NCBI GenBank assembly: GCA_039602395.1
Contig: JBCNJP010000007.1
Coordinates: 120,066,957-120,130,956, forward strand
DNA: 64,000 nucleotides
Reading direction: 5' to 3'
From: Deinandra increscens subsp. villosa
Taxonomy: Eukaryota; Streptophyta; Magnoliopsida; Asterales; Asteraceae
Part shown: positions 22,499 through 34,556 of the stretch, piece by piece
Layout: each line of letters begins with the position of its first letter
How positions within the stretch are numbered: the first letter of the stretch is position 1
Notes under the pieces: model-generated
Told to the model about the DNA's origin: nothing
Databases searched by the model: none
Seen by the model: the letters and a program-made list of their open reading frames with translations, nothing else
Position numbers and translations under genes: made by a program

Positions 22499-22636
22499 GG
22501 GCAGTTGCATGATGTGTTGTTTCTGTTGAACAATACAAGGCTTCCATCTGAAAATGGGTTGTTTGTGTTTAATGGTGATTATGTTGATAGAGGAGCTCGG
22601 GGTCTTGAGACATTACTTCTCCTACTGGCTTGGAAA
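22499..22636 (+). pseudogene. Captured exon of serine/threonine phosphatase PP7-like gene
   Basis: GQLHDVLFLLNNTRLPSENG then FVFNGDYVDRGARGLETLLL, ending in LLAWK at a GTAAG donor. GDYVDRG is the metal-binding PPP-family signature, and the surrounding residues fit plant PP7 rather than PP1 or PP2A. A single isolated exon, non-functional alone. Confidence 0.7.
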
Positions 22637-23169
22637 GTAAGTAATTATGTAGTGGATCTCAATTCTGTACTTAATAACAAATCTTTTGATTTACATGAAT
22701 ATTGTTCTTGTTAGACAAACAATTTTAGTTTTTTTGGGCTATAAACATTAAGTGCTAGATTTCTATCCGTTCATGGTTGATTTCATTTTGGTTTTAGTAG
22801 ATAGTTTTTAAATTATGTGTTTTTTTTGGTTTTGTTGAACTTTGGATAATATCTGTTGTCATTATTATGAGCTACTAACGATATTAGATCTGTATAAATC
22901 TCTCAATTAAGTAACAAATAAGAGAGACAAGAACTAAACTGATATATAGTTTGTAACTTGGATTTAGATCATATCTAACAATATGATATGCATCTTGAGC
23001 ATGTGTGAATTTTATCTTATAACTTAAACAAAAAGAAGCTAGCAATAGTACAATAATTTGAAGAGGTGATGATTCTAATGTTGGAAACTTGTTTGTTTCT
23101 GTTAAGATTTTTAGTTGGTTTTTGTTTCTAATGTTGGTTTTTGTTTCACAGATTTCAATATACAATAAG

Positions 23170-23392
23170 GTTCAAAAAGGGTAGCAAAGTGGAAGTTATG
23201 AACAATGAGGCGCCTGCATCATGGTGTGTTGCAGAAATCATTTCAGGCAATGGACATGCTTACAATGTGAGACACAATGGTTATCAAGGTGTGGAAAAGG
23301 GTAGCAAGAAGGTTCATTAGGCCTTCGCCTCCTGTAGATTACCGGAACCAACGGGGCAGAACCAAATTGTTCCCTGAAGATGGACATCCAGG
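23170..23392 (+). pseudogene. Captured Agenet-domain (DUF724-type) fragment
   Basis: The block reads FKKGSKVEVMNNEAPASW, CVAEIISGNGHAYNVRHNG and, after a frame change near 23300, RFIRPSPPPVDYRN. These are the paired Agenet/Tudor-like motifs of plant DUF724 proteins (GxxVEV, W..A.I, Y.V.., IRPxPP). Confidence 0.65.
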
Positions 23393-23925
23393 TACCTGGT
23401 TCAAACTGCTTGCTCTTAGCTTTCGATCTTAAACCAAATTCTCTACAAAAATTTAAACTTTCGTATATGTTATTTTCTTAACTTTTGAGGTGTTTTTTTG
23501 GCTGTATGTTTATTGACTATTTGTTGTTGTATCTTTATGTCACAATGCCAAAAAAAAAAAAAATCCCAGTTTGTCTAAATGATCCCTTTAAATTACTTTT
23601 CTGATCACATTCTAAGTATGTAGAAAACTTTGACTTTTAGGTATAATAAGTTACACTTTAATTTTTTTTCTAAACAAGACATGTATGCAACAGATTTGGG
23701 GAAATATTATCATAAACTGCAGGTTGTTCATTGTCTTGCATTACTGTTTCTAAGTGTGAAGTATAGCTCCTTTTGTGAACAATATTATCATAAACTGTTT
23801 AACTACCAACTAAATTGAAATGAATCAGACTTGAAGTTAGTTGTGTAGCCAATTTTGGTGACGTATAGCTGGCTTTTTGTGAACAATATTATCATAAAGT
23901 CTGATTATTTATATTTGTTGTGCAG

Positions 23926-23990
23926 TTTATATACTTGTTGGCAAGACTAGATGGGAGCATGCCAAAAGAAAAGAACCTTGGCTCTTTAGG
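23926..23990 (+). pseudogene. Captured short exon, unidentified
   Basis: VYILVGKTRWEHAKRKEPWL lies between a CAG acceptor (CAG at 23923-23925) and a GTATT donor. No family recognised. Confidence 0.3.
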
Positions 23991-24074
23991 TATTATCCTT
24001 TTTCTTTATTATCATTAATATTAACCATATGTTCATACTAGTACTACCTATTAAAAAACTATTGTCTATTTCAG

Positions 24075-24189
24075 AGGAATCAACTAGAATGCTGAAGAAA
24101 GCAGAAAGCGAGTACAAGGGTCATGTATCATTACTAACACAAACCCGTAACCTGCTTTCAAAAATGAAACACCAAGATGTTCTTGACAG
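24075..24189 (+). pseudogene. Captured exon of a SEC20-like SNARE gene
   Basis: Between a TTTCAG acceptor and a GT donor the frame reads ESTRMLKKAESEYKGHVSLL and TRNLLSKMKHQDVLDR. This is the SNARE-motif end of plant Sec20 (TRNLLSTMQRQDVLDR in memory). The transmembrane anchor that should follow is missing. Confidence 0.65.
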
Positions 24190-24523
24190 GTAGTTTATAT
24201 GCTGTACCATGCAAGTTTATATTATATGTGGTAAAACTTTTGATTTGAGCTGGTTGACTAACAGGTCAAGTATGACTAGGTATGTTTTTTTTTCTGCAAT
24301 GCAACTGATTCGTCGGAGTTGGTCCGGTTTTGATCTTCGGAGCTGGTCCAGTTTCTATTTACTCTCTAATTCATTTATTTAGTGATTGATTTTATAAATG
24401 AATCGATTTACAAAATTGGACAGTTACTGAAATACTATTTTTATTGTAATCATATCTAGCTTACTAATTGTCTATAAAAAAATTGAAAGTTTTGGACCTC
24501 GGTTCAGCCCGAGCTGACCTGTG

Positions 24524-25010
24524 GCAGAATCACCTGCCTTGATTGCTTGTAGTATGATGAATGCATTAAGGACGTTTCAAAAAGCCCTCACGGAGCATCG
24601 CAATCCCGACACATTGAAGAAGGAGTATTATGATCCTGACATTGCAGACAAAGAACACGAGCAAGGAAACGAATGCTTCAAAGAGCAGAAGTACTCGAAT
24701 GCTATCAAGCATTACACAGAATCTTTGAGAAGAAACCTGAAAGCTACGAGGGTAAGTGGGTAACTAACTGTCTCTTTCTTGAACATTGTTGATTTAACGA
24801 ATACATCTGAATCGGGGATATGAACAGATGAACCTATTTTCAGGCATATAGCAACAGAGCTGCTTGCTACACAAAGCTAGGGGCAATGCAGCAACTGAGC
24901 TGCTTGCTACAGAAAAGTGCATAAAGCTTGATCCAAAGTTTACAAAGGGATACACAAGAAAAGGTGAAATACAGTTCTTTATGAAAAAAAATTGACAAGA
25001 AGGACTCAAC
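24524..25010 (+). pseudogene. Captured fragment of HOP/STI1 (Hsp70-Hsp90 organising protein)
   Basis: Exon-like 24524-24750 reads FQKALTEHRNPDTLKKEYYD, KEHEQGNECFKEQKYSNAI and KHYTESLRRN. After a retained intron with GT at 24751 and CAG before 24844, AYSNRAACYTKLGAMQ and KCIKLDPKFTKGYTRKGE follow. These are TPR2A/2B repeats of plant HOP. A deletion removes the linker before EYYDPDIA, an insertion disrupts the block around 24885, and a stop follows FFMKKN near 24995. Confidence 0.75.
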
Positions 25011-25137
25011 AAAAAAGATTCATGAATTGAAACGAAACATGGAGAAGTTGAATTGGTGCATCTGTTTTTGTTTATATTTTGTGTTCATTAGTGAATGTTA
25101 TTGCTATTGTAAAATCCTTTTGTAATATATGATGTAG

Positions 25138-25272
25138 GCAATTGTTCTATGCTATGGTCCCATTAGTGACAATGCTGGTGGTATAAATGAAATGGCTGGA
25201 ATGAGTCACATAATTCGTGAGAGGACTGATGCCCTTGATGCTGCTGGGAACACTACTGCAGCTATCGGCAAG
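25138..25272 (+). pseudogene. Captured exon of vacuolar H+-pyrophosphatase (V-PPase)
   Basis: A clean 45-codon exon between AG and GT reads YGPISDNAGGINEMAGMSH and then [20 protein letters not shown]. This is the highly conserved cytosolic-loop and TM region of plant AVP1-type proton pumps (family has [20 protein letters not shown] in memory; here A to N and R to I changes). Confidence 0.8.
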
Positions 25273-25493
25273 GTACATTGTTGTGTGGTTTTGTACAAAC
25301 AATTTCGGTGGCTAACTATATTTAAAGCACTACTACTACATACAACTGTTTATGCACTTCTTTATGAAAAAGTAGGTTCTGTAATGAACGCACAATTGTG
25401 TATGAGACTAAGAGTGCTTCTAGCAATTTTACCTTTTTACACATAGAAGTAGACGATTTATTGATTTGTATTTATATTGGTTTGACATTGCAG

Positions 25494-25547
25494 AATTTGG
25501 GATTGGAGGCTGTGGGTGTGAAACTCAACAAGAATGGGACAATACTG
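25494..25547 (+). pseudogene. Captured exon of glutathione reductase-like gene
   Basis: NLGLEAVGVKLNKNGTIL lies between a CAG acceptor and a GTATAT donor. It matches the stretch before the second FAD-binding motif of plant glutathione reductase (LGLEKVGVK..KNGAIEVDEYS in memory). Short, so moderate confidence. Following sequence 25548-25650 is not recognised. Confidence 0.5.
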
Positions 25548-25812
25548 GTATATTTATGTGTTGACCAACCACTACACGTAAATAGATTTCGAGTGACAAG
25601 GAATCCCGAAGGAGAGTTGTATCAATGTAAACTTATGTCGTTAACTTTGTAATTCTTAATTATTATTTGTATCAAACTCAATTTGCTATATATATGAAAT
25701 ACATTATTTTGTTATAAGTGTACTTTTATTTTATATTATTAGGTTCATTGCCATTTAATGTCAAAAATAGTGATTCTATTAAAAATATATATATTTTTTA
25801 TTTTTTTTAATC

Positions 25813-26054
25813 CATGACGCACAAAAATGCGTGTCATCTCCCTTTATGACGGGGGCTTCTTTGACGCGCAGTTTATGACACGCATTGCGCGTCATAAAAT
25901 GCGTGTCATTGTTTGCGCGTCAAGAACTTCTTGACACGCATTTTGCGTGTCAAGAAGCTTCTTGACCCCGGCTTCCTTGACGCGCATTTGCGTGTCAAGA
26001 AGACCCTTTCTTGACACGCATTGCACGTCAAGAAAGGCCTTTTTTGTAGTAGTG
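25813..26054. repeat. Right subterminal repeat array of the CACTA element
   Basis: At least ten TTGACRCGCA-type motifs occur, several as hairpins such as TTGACACGCATTTTGCGTGT continuing into CAAG. Denser than the left array. Confidence 0.8.
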
Positions 26055-26776
26055 TTTACTGTTTTAAATCCTGTTGGGGGAGATTAACATGCATGATTTA
26101 CGCAACTGAGATAATTAGACTTTTATATATCACACGATTACTGATTACTGAGGCACACTAGACAACAAAGTCCTTCTCATGGTACCGTTAGTATTTGGTG
26201 ATGATAGCGGGAAATATATTGTAGTACTACTGGGTTTGACAAACCCCACCCGGGCCAGTCGCTCTGGCACGATTGGATATCGAACGGGTGTTATATTCGT
26301 CCTCAACGAAACAAGGCAAACTATAAACAACTGTCAGCTTCGGTGACCATCACGTGCAAAGTTTCATGTACATAGCCTAGCTAGCTATCTGATATATATT
26401 AGTGATTATGCTCACAACTTGTACTGTTTTGAAGATACTAAACCTGTGAACTCACCAACCTTTGTGTTGACACTTTTTAGCATGTTATTTCTCAGGTTGC
26501 AGATGTTCGAGTATCACGAGTACGCATGCATGAGACTTTGAAACCCTTTTTGTGTCTTTGAACAAGCCACGTCACCTTGGGTGACGATGTTTTTACATAA
26601 ATAATTTAATTGTATTTACGCTTCCGCAATTGTAACACTCTGAATTTATATTTTAATGAAATATACAACTTTTATTAATTACTGGTCGTTTGGTGTAACT
26701 AATGGACGGCGATCCTGGTTTATCACACTCCCTGCAGCGCGTTATCGCGCGTGGGATTTTTGGGGGTGTGACAGAT

Positions 26777-26789
26777 TGGTATCAGAGCC
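26777..26789 (+). promoter_or_regulatory. Primer-binding site (initiator tRNA-Met type)
   Basis: TGGTATCAGAGCC lies three bases after the end of the 5' LTR and is the canonical plant tRNA-iMet complementary site. Confidence 0.88.
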
Positions 26790-29700
26790 ATTGGTTGCAG
26801 CGAACTAAGATACGTCTTAGACTGTAACTGTTTTTCATTAGTTGCACTTAAACATTTCTCTCATGCATCGTGATACTCACTCTTACACGCACCTGGTTTA
26901 CGATTAGTCGTTTACGTCATCCAATCCCCTTATACTCACGGCGAGGAGTCAGTTAGTCTTGAGCCATTTTTCTTAACCTCTTTAAGTTGTGTACCTCTTG
27001 GCTAACATTCATGTACGACGAGACGTCGAATCAGATCGAAGGATCACGTTTATACTTTTGACGGCTGATTGCTACTCGGGATTATTCCGAATTGAACAAC
27101 TGGGCGTAGTGCCCATACTATGGATGTATGCTGCATAAGGAAGGTGGTGTAATACCTCTTCTTGCCCTTAAACCTCTATCTTAGCTTAGGAGGTTCTTGT
27201 TATACCTGCCTTACGTATATCTCTAAACTCATCCGTTCAGGGAATGTTATCTTGATGTGCTAGTAGCGCGATTATTTAGCTTCACTAGAGTTAGCAGGGT
27301 ATAAATTCAAGTAGCTGCCTATGGGGCATTTATATCAACTTTCGTTATCCTGATCGTCTTCACATTTGCTGTGATCTCTTAAGATCTTTCCCTTCTCGAT
27401 TTTTATCGCGTTGTGCGTTGAAATAATACAACTGGAGTACAATTCTTATAACCCCAATGAAACCTGATGCAGGTCGACTGAAATTCCCTCTTTGTGTGTC
27501 GGATTGCGATCACGCCAGTATGTGTGATACTTATTCTCTAACTTCGAGCTAAGCTAGAGTCGTTGTGATAAACCCTACTCAGATCCTATTGAGCTAAATT
27601 TCTGGTTGACTCGCTTCGGGTGGGTCATTCCAATCTGAGTGAGCATTCTATTCTCGAAAACTTGTCTCATTAACAAATTCTGGTCAAGATAACCATGGGT
27701 TAGTGACCACACCATACTTGGTAGCTGAAGTAAGAAGAACTAGGGTGATCATATAGAGTAAATCACAGTTACGGGTGCACACGTAAATGTAATTTGCTGT
27801 ATATGGAAATCCTGGAGAATCCTACTAGGCAAACCAATGTTCGTATTGGGACCAAATTCCTGTATTTTTTTTTTCGTTTTCTCTCGTGGCATTGAATGTT
27901 GAGCAAGTTGAAATTCGACTGGATGATCGAAGTCATCTATCTTTGTAAACGTTATCGTGTATGGTCTTATCTATCATATATATGGATTCTAAATGGATTC
28001 TAATCCCTTCGAGAACTCTTCTGATACATATATTGAATGCTAGTCCTGAATAGACATCGTTTCACTCGTGTACTTAAATGACAAGTTATACTTGACTACG
28101 AAAACTCTTAACGAAATCTTTGACTGGTTTGAATTCATTATGAATCATAATTCTACCTTCACGACTTTACCGACCCTATCAATCCTTGGAACTTTGCGAT
28201 CGTGATATAACTTGGGCATATATTCATCGGACAGATACCTAGACAACGTTAGATGAACGAACTGGATAAATTATATATCGTGAGCACCGCAAGCATATCT
28301 ATCTCCAATGGGGCTAATGTTAGTGAGAATCCTTCCTGACTTTCAAACTAATGACTCCCAGTTTTAACGTAAGGACTATTCTGATTGATCTTCTAAGCCT
28401 GAACTATCGATTTTGTTTGCATAATTCAACCTTTCATGATTTAGCAACCGACAATTTCTGATCCTCGTGCTTTGTAATCTATTATGTCCTGGATAAGCTT
28501 CTAAACTTTGAACCGAAAGGTGCTACACTTTTGGTTAGTTTTTCTAGTAGTTAACACCGTTGATGATAAGACGACCTTGTGCTTCAATCGCTGTAACAAT
28601 ACAAATCTTTTGTGGAGACCCTATTTAACCCATCGAGCATGAAATTCTTGTTATCGATAGCTAATTGTACTATCAACCTGTATTATCCCTTTTTACCATC
28701 GAGTACACCAAGTTATCCGTACATTTTGTACATTATTAGCGCTCATATCATAACAACTACCGACAAATTTCTAGTATACGGATCCTCAACATCCATTCAG
28801 GAAACTTTCATTGATGAACCCAGCTTGAACTTAAACCTTGTGGCCTACTTAAACCTTGATCTTCTGGAAATCTGAAGCTTTATGATATTCGTCTTGCACG
28901 TGCCAAACTCTCGACGATCTTCACTAGAATGGCAAATCGTACTCATCTTACTGATATTGTGAATGGAAATACCTACACCTTTTGTTTGTACAACGTATTG
29001 ATCTCTCGCCCTTTTACATTCAAGCGTATGGGAGGAACTTGAAGTCCTTTATTTCCGATGAAAATACCCGGTGTGGTTTGACTAATAGCTAGTAATGGTA
29101 GGTTGCTGGTACACTTTCAAGGTGCTGGTAGTGTGGTGGGTTAGCTGCAGTACACCCTATATATAAACAGTAGTGGCACGTTGAATGTGGGACCGGTACC
29201 GGACCAAGGATTGACTTTAGAGTCATACGCAGGAGCCTCATCTTGAGAAACTTCATCTAACAAGACTACGTCCTCGACAAAACTGCTTGATGCTACTTTC
29301 TCCGAGATTACAGATATCCCTTATGTATTTCTACCAGAAGAGACATGCCCGAAATAATCAAACTCCATGCTTTCGGAAGAATCTCTTACGTGATAACTGA
29401 CTCCGACGAACATCAACATTTTGAAAATCAGAGATTTTCCCTTATGAACGACAAACCACCTGATCGAATGATCAACTCCAACTTTTAGAAGCATGTGTAA
29501 GAAGTAGATCGACTTTCGTTTAAGGGACACTACTTTTGGGTCGACTGACTGTTTTTATGAATTTTCTGGCATTCACTAAGGTGATAGCCCCTGATCATTT
29601 TCTATGAAACACCGATTTGACCTTTTGAGCCGCAGTAGCATGCGCTAAACCCAAAAGAAAACTCGTCCATAAAATCAAAGCCCAAAACCACTTTTGAACA

Positions 29701-31689
29701 TCTTGATGTTTTATATCTTACTTTTGAAGACCATTGAACCGATGTTTTGACAAGAAAAGAAGCATGACGCATTAAGCGCAAGAACACCAAGAAGATTGAG
29801 CTTGAACAATGAAGATTCCGTAACGAGATGTTTACTCTATTAGATTGTATAACCGTTGACACGTTCATTTCGATATCTATTTACACGAATTCCTTGTCGA
29901 ATCCTGTCAAGCACGTTGTATATTTCTCTATGAAATTTATACCATCCATTACGTTATTTGCATCCTCCCTGCGTATCTTCACCAGCGACAGTTTAAACCC
30001 ACATGCCGTTCTTCGAATGTGTAATTGCGACTATCAAAAGCTTGATATTCCATCGATTACCAGAATTCACGAACTAAACCGTTGGCGCTTTTCATCTTAA
30101 TTTGTTATTCTCATGCTTGATGCCATGCGTATTCCTGCAGAGCACTCTTCGATATTCGGTACCTCATAGTTACACTTTTATTTTGCTGGATCTTCACTTT
30201 AAAATTTTGGATTCTTTGGCAAGGTGTGCATGGTGATATGTTGTATAATACTGAACTCCAACTTGAATTTGAACCTAATTGTCTATGTGATTTCTTGAAT
30301 AATTCTTAACAGAATCGAGTAACTTTTTTTTTAAAAAACAAACTGCTACGTGTTACCTTTTAGATGGAAATGGGCTTTTGATTAGATTTCTCTTTAGACC
30401 TCAGTCATGATAAATATTTTGTTTACTTCTGACCTTCACATGAGAAATGTTTACAAACGTGTGTTTATGCATGCTAAATTTGATAATATAATCCTATGTT
30501 AGAGTATAGAAACTGGTTAATTATTGAAGTGCTGGTTTAAACATAAGTTGCGTAGAATTACATGATTATTAATGTGAATGAAACGTGTTAGGAACCAGAA
30601 AATGACATGTTATGAATGTATTAACTTGATTGAGTGTGAATACCATACACCATACAAGGTCCTAAGTCTCCTACCTCGGTGGGAATGACAAGACTGTGTG
30701 AAGTTGCCCGTCAACTTTGCACCGTATGGGTTGTGTTGGTTAAGTTTATGAATTTATATGCTAGATATATGTCGTGTTAAGGTCGATGCTAGTACATAAG
30801 GTGTTGGGACAATTGTATGCGTAGTATGGTAAAACCTTCATGATAGGTTACATGTTAGTACGCTTTGACTGTATCAAACTTTAAAAGAAATCTTCGAAGA
30901 AACTCGTATGCTATCTGAATCGTTATTGCATGAAATGTGAATTTGAATGTTATTATGAATCATGTGAATTTAATTGGCCATAACTGCATAAAATACTAAA
31001 TCAACCAATGGGTCCCCATGATAACATGAATAGTCTTGTGTAGTTATATGCTATTTGCTAGTTGGTAGGCAAATTCAGACGTTCACGTTTTGGTTAGACA
31101 CGTATGGTAAAACCTTCATGATAGGTTACATGCACACACAATTATCTCATACTTAAATTCCCTTCCCTTCAATTCACCTGAGTTATTAACGAATGCGAAC
31201 ACCTTAACCGAAAACGAGACACGAAATGGGAACCTCACTCCCCGTATTGATTACAATAGCTGGTGACTATTCAGATGTATTATGATTCCTCTTCATATTG
31301 AAATTTTGATTTCAGATATATACTTATGTTATTGTGTCACTCTGTTCAGCCTCGTAACGCAACACGATTTCTAATCGTAAGAGAACGCCTGATAAGAAAA
31401 TCATTTTCTATACTTTTGATTCGAATTCCTTTCGAAAACCTCTAAACAATTGACATCTCCTCAACATTGGGTACACATTTTGATTATATCATCCATCATT
31501 CCTTTTGGAGTAGAAAATCTGGATTCTTTCTATACGTTACTATCAATTTGACTCTTACGACAGTTGTTACGGATTTAAATTTCGGGACGAAATTCTTTCA
31601 ACAAGGGGATGATGTGACGACTGAGAAAAAAAAAATTTTATTTCTTTTGTGACTAACTTATTAACCACCTTACTCAATTTTCGGGACGA

Positions 31690-31711
31690 AAATTCTTCAA
31701 CAAGGGGATAC
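31690..31711 (+). promoter_or_regulatory. Polypurine tract before the 3' LTR
   Basis: CAACAAGGGGATAC directly precedes the TGTGACGG start of the 3' LTR. A second, upstream look-alike tract lies at about 31600-31610 followed by GATGTGACGACTGAG. Confidence 0.6.
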
Positions 31712-34556
31712 TGTGACGGTCCGTCTTTTCAAGTCTTTTCCTAATTTAAATAAACTTAAACTGATATAAATATCGTGAGAACATTTACTTTAACTGTTAT
31801 AAAAGTTATGTGTACATTTATTTGATTGACTCATGTTGAGTGTAGCAAATTAGAGTTTTGTATAACCATCACTATACGAGCATGCACTTAAGCCTAGACA
31901 TTTTATATTCTATGATTTTATATAAATCATATGTTATGAATTCATGCGAACGTTTTATCATTTTATGTGGCAATTGAGCTTATGATTTCATGTGATGTAT
32001 TTATATATTCACATGTTATTTTATAATTTTATGCGCTAAGATATCAAATAATTGTATGTAGCATTTTATGATTTTATGTGAGGATAAACGTATAAGAATA
32101 TATTTAAATCTATCATTTTATGTGAACAAATTGGGTTTCCACCTTCTAAAAGTTACACGTTCGATTTATCCGTGCATGCACACGTATTTCCATCACTTTC
32201 GTTAGTTTCGTTAACTCCGTTAGCTCTGTAAACCTATTCTAAACTTGAAGGGTTAACTTTGTTAACTCTCAAACTTATTCTAGTTAACCCTTAACCTTAA
32301 GGATTAATTTTGTAATTACAAAAACATCACAGCACCTTTGTAACTCATGAAGGACCAATGTTGTCATTTGCCCAAAGTCAATATAAATATAGAAACCGTC
32401 GAAGCCAGGTGATCGACGCATTCAATTTCGAAACAAATGATAACGTCAGTTACATTCGATTTGTGTGATCTATCATAGGTAAATCAATCACCACCATCTC
32501 CTTGATCATTCTTAGTCACGTTTCTTTCTCTCTCGTTTTCTTCACACGCACCACCAAATCGGAGAAGAACCCGACCTACACCACCACTCCGCCACCATAC
32601 GACCACCTCTGTGAACATCGAACTGTCTGTTAGAGAAGCTGAGGCACACCAGTTTCAGGCGAAAACGAGGCTGTGTTTCGGGTTCGTGATCGAGTTAGAA
32701 GAAGTCGGGTTCGCGTATGGTTCGTTTCATCAGCATCATCGCAGCAAACTTCCTCTTTGATTCAAGGTAAACCCATTCTTATGTTAATCGCATGTTTTCT
32801 GAGAAACGTATTCGAGTTTCACGTTTTTCCTGTGACCGGAATAAACTCCGATCACCGGAGTTTAAGGTTGAAGGAGATGACTGCGCTAAGGATCAAGATA
32901 TATATTTTCCAGTTCGCTAAAAACTTTTCTCAGGGTCTCAGCTCAATGGCTGAGGCTTGTGATTATAAACCGCAGGTCTCAAGTTCGAATCTCGTCCGGT
33001 CCCAAATCTTTTTGTTTTGTTTTGAAAATCCGGGTTCCAGCCACTGTAGGGACAAAATCAGATCGCTCGGGGTTACTTACGAACTGGAGATTTGCCCTAG
33101 TGGTTAGAGCTTTGGATTGATGGGTTAGGGTTCGTGGGTTCGAACCTTTGCTACCTCTACATTTTCTGTTTTTTTTTTAATGTTGCAATTTGGGACATGG
33201 GGTCAACTAAAACTTGTCTAAAGGGGTTTCTTAGGAATGTTTAAACCCGTATAATATATTTTTGACTATTGAACTCGTAAACTTTGACGTTTTGAACTAA
33301 AATATAGTTTTAATATATATTCGTACACAATAATTTTAAAAATCATGGGTTTTACATAGAAAGAAAAATATAGATATATGTATTTCGCATAGATTATTAT
33401 AATATATATATATATATATACACGCATAGTAGGTTTGTTAAAATGGTTGATATTTATGAGAACATTTAAATATATGTTTCACGTTTGTAAACTCGCTATT
33501 AACGTTGTTTTGCGTATTTGGTCTATATTTGTTATATAAATATATTTTGACCTTTGAACTTAGAAAATATATTCTATTGATATATATGTTATATTTTTCG
33601 TGTTATTTCGATAATCCATCGGACTTGGCAAACGTGTCATCCTCGACTTGTTTCGAATCCCACGATCATTCGTTTTTGTCGTCTACATTAGACTTAGCCG
33701 CTTTACTTGGACACACACTTATACCCGTATGCTCATTAGGTGATTGATTGCTTTCACAAGACCCGATCTTGCTACGTGATTAACTGTTTATCTGGAAACT
33801 TTTGCTGTGCAACCTAAGGTGAGTTTCACGGCCCCATTTTACTGTTTTAAATCCTGTTGGGGGAGATTAACATGCATGATTTACGCAACTGAGATAATTA
33901 GACTTTTATATATCACACGATTACTGATTACTGAGGCACACTAGACAACAAAGTCCTTCTCATGGTACCGTTAGTATTTGGTGATGATAGCGGGAAATAT
34001 ATTGTAGTACTACTGGGTTTGACAAACCCCACCCGGGCCAGTCGCTCTGGCACGATTGGATATCGAACGGGTGTTATATTCGTCCTCAACGAAACAAGGC
34101 AAACTATAAACAACTGTCAGCTTCGGTGACCATCACGTGCAAAGTTTCATGTACATAGCCTAGCTAGCTATCTGATATATATTAGTGATTATGCTCACAA
34201 CTTGTACTGTTTTGAAGATACTAAACCTGTGAACTCACCAACCTTTGTGTTGACACTTTTTAGCATGTTATTTCTCAGGTTGCAGATGTTCGAGTATCAC
34301 GAGTACGCATGCATGAGACTTTGAAACCCTTTTTGTGTCTTTGAACAAGCCACGTCACCTTGGGTGACGATGTTTTTACATAAATAATTTAATTGTATTT
34401 ACGCTTCCGCAATTGTAACACTCTGAATTTATATTTTAATGAAATATACAACTTTTATTAATTACTGGTCGTTTGGTGTAACTAATGGACGGCGATCCTG
34501 GTTTATCACACTCCCTGCAGCGCGTTATCGCGCGTGGGATTTTTGGGGGTGTGACA
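31712..34556 (+). repeat. 3' LTR, uninterrupted, 2845 bp
   Basis: Near-identical to the 5' LTR after the CACTA insertion is removed. It carries the same tRNA-like modules at about 32932-33003 and 33086-33155 and the same duplicated ORFs, which are not called as genes. Confidence 0.9.

Larger units (their letters stand above)
20676..26054 (+). mobile_element. CACTA element carrying many captured gene fragments
   Basis: The ends CACTACTAGAAAC and TTTTTGTAGTAGTG are CACTA-type inverted repeats with a 3-bp duplication TTT (20673-20675 and 26055-26057). Removing 20676-26057 restores an uninterrupted LTR identical to the 3' copy, which fixes the borders independently. Subterminal regions (20676-20880 and 25813-26054) are packed with TTGACGCGCA / TTGACACGCA motifs in both orientations, the usual transposase-binding arrays of En/Spm elements. 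No TNP2 or TNPA is encoded. The interior holds pieces of at least seven host genes, all on the + strand and in exon/intron form. It is nested in an almost mutation-free LTR, so the insertion is very young. Confidence 0.9.
18546..26773 (+). repeat. 5' LTR, split by a CACTA element
   Basis: LTR sequence occupies 18546-20675 and 26058-26773 and aligns end to end with the 3' LTR. The coding-looking 144-codon ORF at 19507-19941 lies wholly within the LTR and overlaps tRNA-like sequence, so it is not called as a gene. Confidence 0.88.
26774..31711 (+). other. Non-coding internal domain of the LTR element
   Basis: No frame longer than 90 codons and no recognisable retroviral-type motif (no YVDD/YADD-like RT box, CCHC knuckle or integrase HHCC). 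A 30-bp direct repeat TATGGTAAAACCTTCATGAT.. occurs near 30825 and 31103. Near 31582-31716 the segment TTTCGGGACGAAA..TCAACAAGGGGAT appears twice. Confidence 0.7.
18546..34556 (+). mobile_element. Large non-autonomous LTR retrotransposon (LARD-like), nested
   Basis: The element starts TGTGACGG and ends GTGTGACA, with the 5-bp target duplication GCGAA at 18541-18545 and 34557-34561. It has two LTRs (2846 and 2845 bp once the CACTA insertion is removed), a tRNA-Met-type primer site directly after the 5' LTR and a purine tract before the 3' LTR. The internal 4.9 kb has no gag, protease, RT, RNase H or integrase motif that I can find, so it must rely on proteins supplied in trans. By eye the LTRs differ at one base (19766 G versus 32932 A) and in one poly-T length, so the insertion is very recent. 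Confidence 0.88.

Noticed and set aside
22499..22636. An active phosphatase gene suggested by GDYVDRG
   Set aside because: A single exon within a CACTA element, with none of the other PPP motifs nearby.
25138..25272. A genuine V-PPase gene
   Set aside because: Only one 45-codon exon is present, in a string of unrelated gene fragments.
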